Below, one piece after another: positions 12,648 through 13,963 of a stretch of 13,963 nt of DNA; positions within the stretch are counted from its first letter, which is position 1; every line of letters starts with the position of its first letter. The stretch is from JBHHYR01 sp046757585. GTDB lineage: Bacteria > Desulfobacterota > Binatia > HRBIN30. The stretch is from NCBI GenBank assembly GCA_046757585.1, contig JBHHYR010000096.1, forward strand, positions 1 through 13,963, written 5' to 3'. A program made the position numbers and the translations under genes. The notes beneath the pieces are model-generated. The model had not been told where the DNA came from. It did no database searches and worked only from the letters and a program-made list of their open reading frames with translations.

Positions 12648-13963
12648 TCAGGAGAGTGAAAAGAGGCGCTGTAGGATGCGAGTCTGGGCCGGGGGCAGGG
12701 GCGTCGCTCGGAAGTGAGCCGCCACACCGGCGCGCACGAGATCGCGCGGGTCGCTTCCGTACCCGCCGAGCCGCTCGTCGACCCAAACGGCTAGCGCGGC
12801 GGGGTTCGCCGTGTCTGCGGAACGCAGGCGGGCCTCGAGCTCGGGCAAGAAGCGGCGCGCAAAATCCAAGCGGTTTTCCAGTGATACCAGCGACGAAACC
12901 ACTAGCGCCGCGGACGGCAGTTCGATGCCGACAAGTCGCAGCACACGGTCCACGAGGGCGAGGGTGATCCGACGTGTGGCGCCGTCCATCTCGCCCCGCG
13001 CGGCCGCAAAGCCGGCGCCGACCCAAGCGGGCGTGGGGTCGAACATCTGCTCGACGTAGAATTTGATCTTCGGTTCGGTGCCCGACGGCCGCACGGATAT
13101 CCACAGGCCGCGCTCGTACTCCAAGCGCACGAAATTGCGCGCGCTGCGATCCGTTTCCGAGCGGATGTTCCCGAACGCCGTCTCGTCCCAGTAGTCGGCA
13201 GTGCCCTGCAAGGCCCGTCCTTCGAAAGTACCGGGGGGGTGCGCGCGTACCTGGTCCATGGCCTGCGCGACGAGATGCAGCCCGCTAATCCCCTCCATTA
13301 CCAGTGAGTAGCCGGCGTTCGCGGCGTAGCCGTACCGCCGGTACACATCCGCCAGGTACGCGCCGAGGTTGCTCCCACGTTGCCGCAGGCGCGCGCACAG
13401 CTCCGCGAGAAGCAATGCCCCACCTCCGGCATCTTTGTCTCGGAACTGCGCGCTGACCAAGACGCCGTTGCTTTCCTCTGCCGCCAGCAGAAAGTCGTGT
13501 GGCGTGCCACGCAGGTGGCGGAATCGGCCGTCCCGTTCGATCGCGTCCAGGACCTGGCCGATGTGCTTGAACCCCACCAGCAGATCGCCGACGATCTGGA
13601 CGCCGTTGCGCTGGGCGATGCGTGTCAAGAGCTCGGTCGTGACGGCGGTCTTGATCACGAATCCCTGGGCCGGCAGCGTCTTGCGATCCCGTCGGGTTTC
13701 AATGATGTATGCCGCGAGCAGGACTGCAATCTCGTTGCCGCTCAGGCAGCGCCAATTCCCGTCCTCCGGCACCGCCACACCCAAGCGGTCGGCGTCGGGG
13801 TCGGTCGCGTAGCCCGCATCGGCACCCAGTTCTTGGGCTTCGGCGCACACCAGCTCCATCGATTCCGGTACTTCGGGGTTCGGCACCCGAAACTTGACAC
13901 CGGGGAAGGTTCCGTCGGCCGGCAGCTGCCTGGCGAACGTCACCTGCCTGATGCGGTCACACC
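12648..13963 (-). CDS. Phosphoglucomutase/phosphomannomutase family protein, 5' end outside the window
   Basis: This alpha-D-phosphohexomutase interconverts hexose 1- and 6-phosphates. Only the later part is visible; the frame is still open at the window edge, and a GTG at 13943 is probably internal. The catalytic phosphoserine loop and N-terminal domain are therefore missing from view. Seen are the metal-binding loop TDPDADR (codons 13805-13785), the GFKHIG segment, the sugar-binding AAEESNGVL, and the phosphate-binding RPSGTEPKIKFY in domain 4. These resemble the PgcA/phosphoglucomutase branch more than GlmM or AlgC. About 140 residues follow the SGTEP motif, whereas domain 4 normally ends within some 30-40, so an extra, apparently helical, C-terminal extension is present (for example VDRVLRLVGIELPSAALVVSS and FLPELEARLRS). 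The TGA is followed at once by a GTG, and the LLM gene lies 75 bp on. Confidence 0.9.
   Translation of the reverse strand, partial: CDRIRQVTFARQLPADGTFPGVKFRVPNPEVPESMELVCAEAQELGADAGYATDPDADRLGVAVPEDGNWRCLSGNEIAVLLAAYIIETRRDRKTLPAQGFVIKTAVTTELLTRIAQRNGVQIVGDLLVGFKHIGQVLDAIERDGRFRHLRGTPHDFLLAAEESNGVLVSAQFRDKDAGGGALLLAELCARLRQRGSNLGAYLADVYRRYGYAANAGYSLVMEGISGLHLVAQAMDQVRAHPPGTFEGRALQGTADYWDETAFGNIRSETDRSARNFVRLEYERGLWISVRPSGTEPKIKFYVEQMFDPTPAWVGAGFAAARGEMDGATRRITLALVDRVLRLVGIELPSAALVVSSLVSLENRLDFARRFLPELEARLRSADTANPAALAVWVDERLGGYGSDPRDLVRAGVAAHFRATPLPPAQTRILQRLFSLS

Overview
The window is about 14 kb of GC-rich, densely coding DNA from a Gram-negative bacterium. Three features point that way: signal peptides on secreted enzymes, a small outer-membrane beta-barrel protein and a CstA-type inner-membrane transporter. 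An F420-dependent luciferase-like oxidoreductase, an IspG of the VQSM-C-ATKT type, and a secreted hydrolase with a lysine-rich C-terminal beta module suggest an uncultured deltaproteobacterium-like lineage such as Binatota. That placement is inferred from gene flavour only. No plasmid, phage, CRISPR, transposase or recognisable defence locus is present.

Layout. Positions 1-55 look like the tail of a plus-strand gene. Positions 53-219 are a 167-bp near-palindromic element that supplies the stop codons of both that tail and uvrC. On the minus strand, a small HNH nuclease gene (2538-2188) precedes uvrC (2119-206). Divergent from them is a secreted glycoside hydrolase family 31 enzyme (2618-5221) with an EF-hand/dockerin-like loop at its mature N-terminus. 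A 329-bp gene-poor stretch (5222-5550) follows and is rich in potential RNA structure, including a possible three-way junction right after the GH31 stop. Then come an orphan 79-aa ORF (5551-5790), a broken secreted alpha/beta hydrolase (5974-7603) and a CstA transporter with a TTG start (7726-9402).

Facing cstA is ispG (10632-9490, minus). Divergent from ispG, across a 228-bp control region with a strong hairpin, is a beta-barrel protein (10861-11547). It converges on an F420-dependent LLM oxidoreductase (12572-11574, minus), with a GC-rich hairpin filling the whole gap. Upstream of the LLM gene, on the same strand, is a phosphohexomutase whose 5' end lies beyond the window.

How the genes work together: these are mostly independent chromosomal functions (DNA repair, isoprenoid precursor synthesis, sugar-phosphate interconversion, peptide/pyruvate uptake, secreted polysaccharide and ester hydrolysis), and I see no multi-gene novel system. 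The points most worth a second look are the palindromic element at 53-219, the structured region 5232-5429, the internally deleted hydrolase, the dockerin-like loop on GH31, and the C-terminal extension of the phosphohexomutase.
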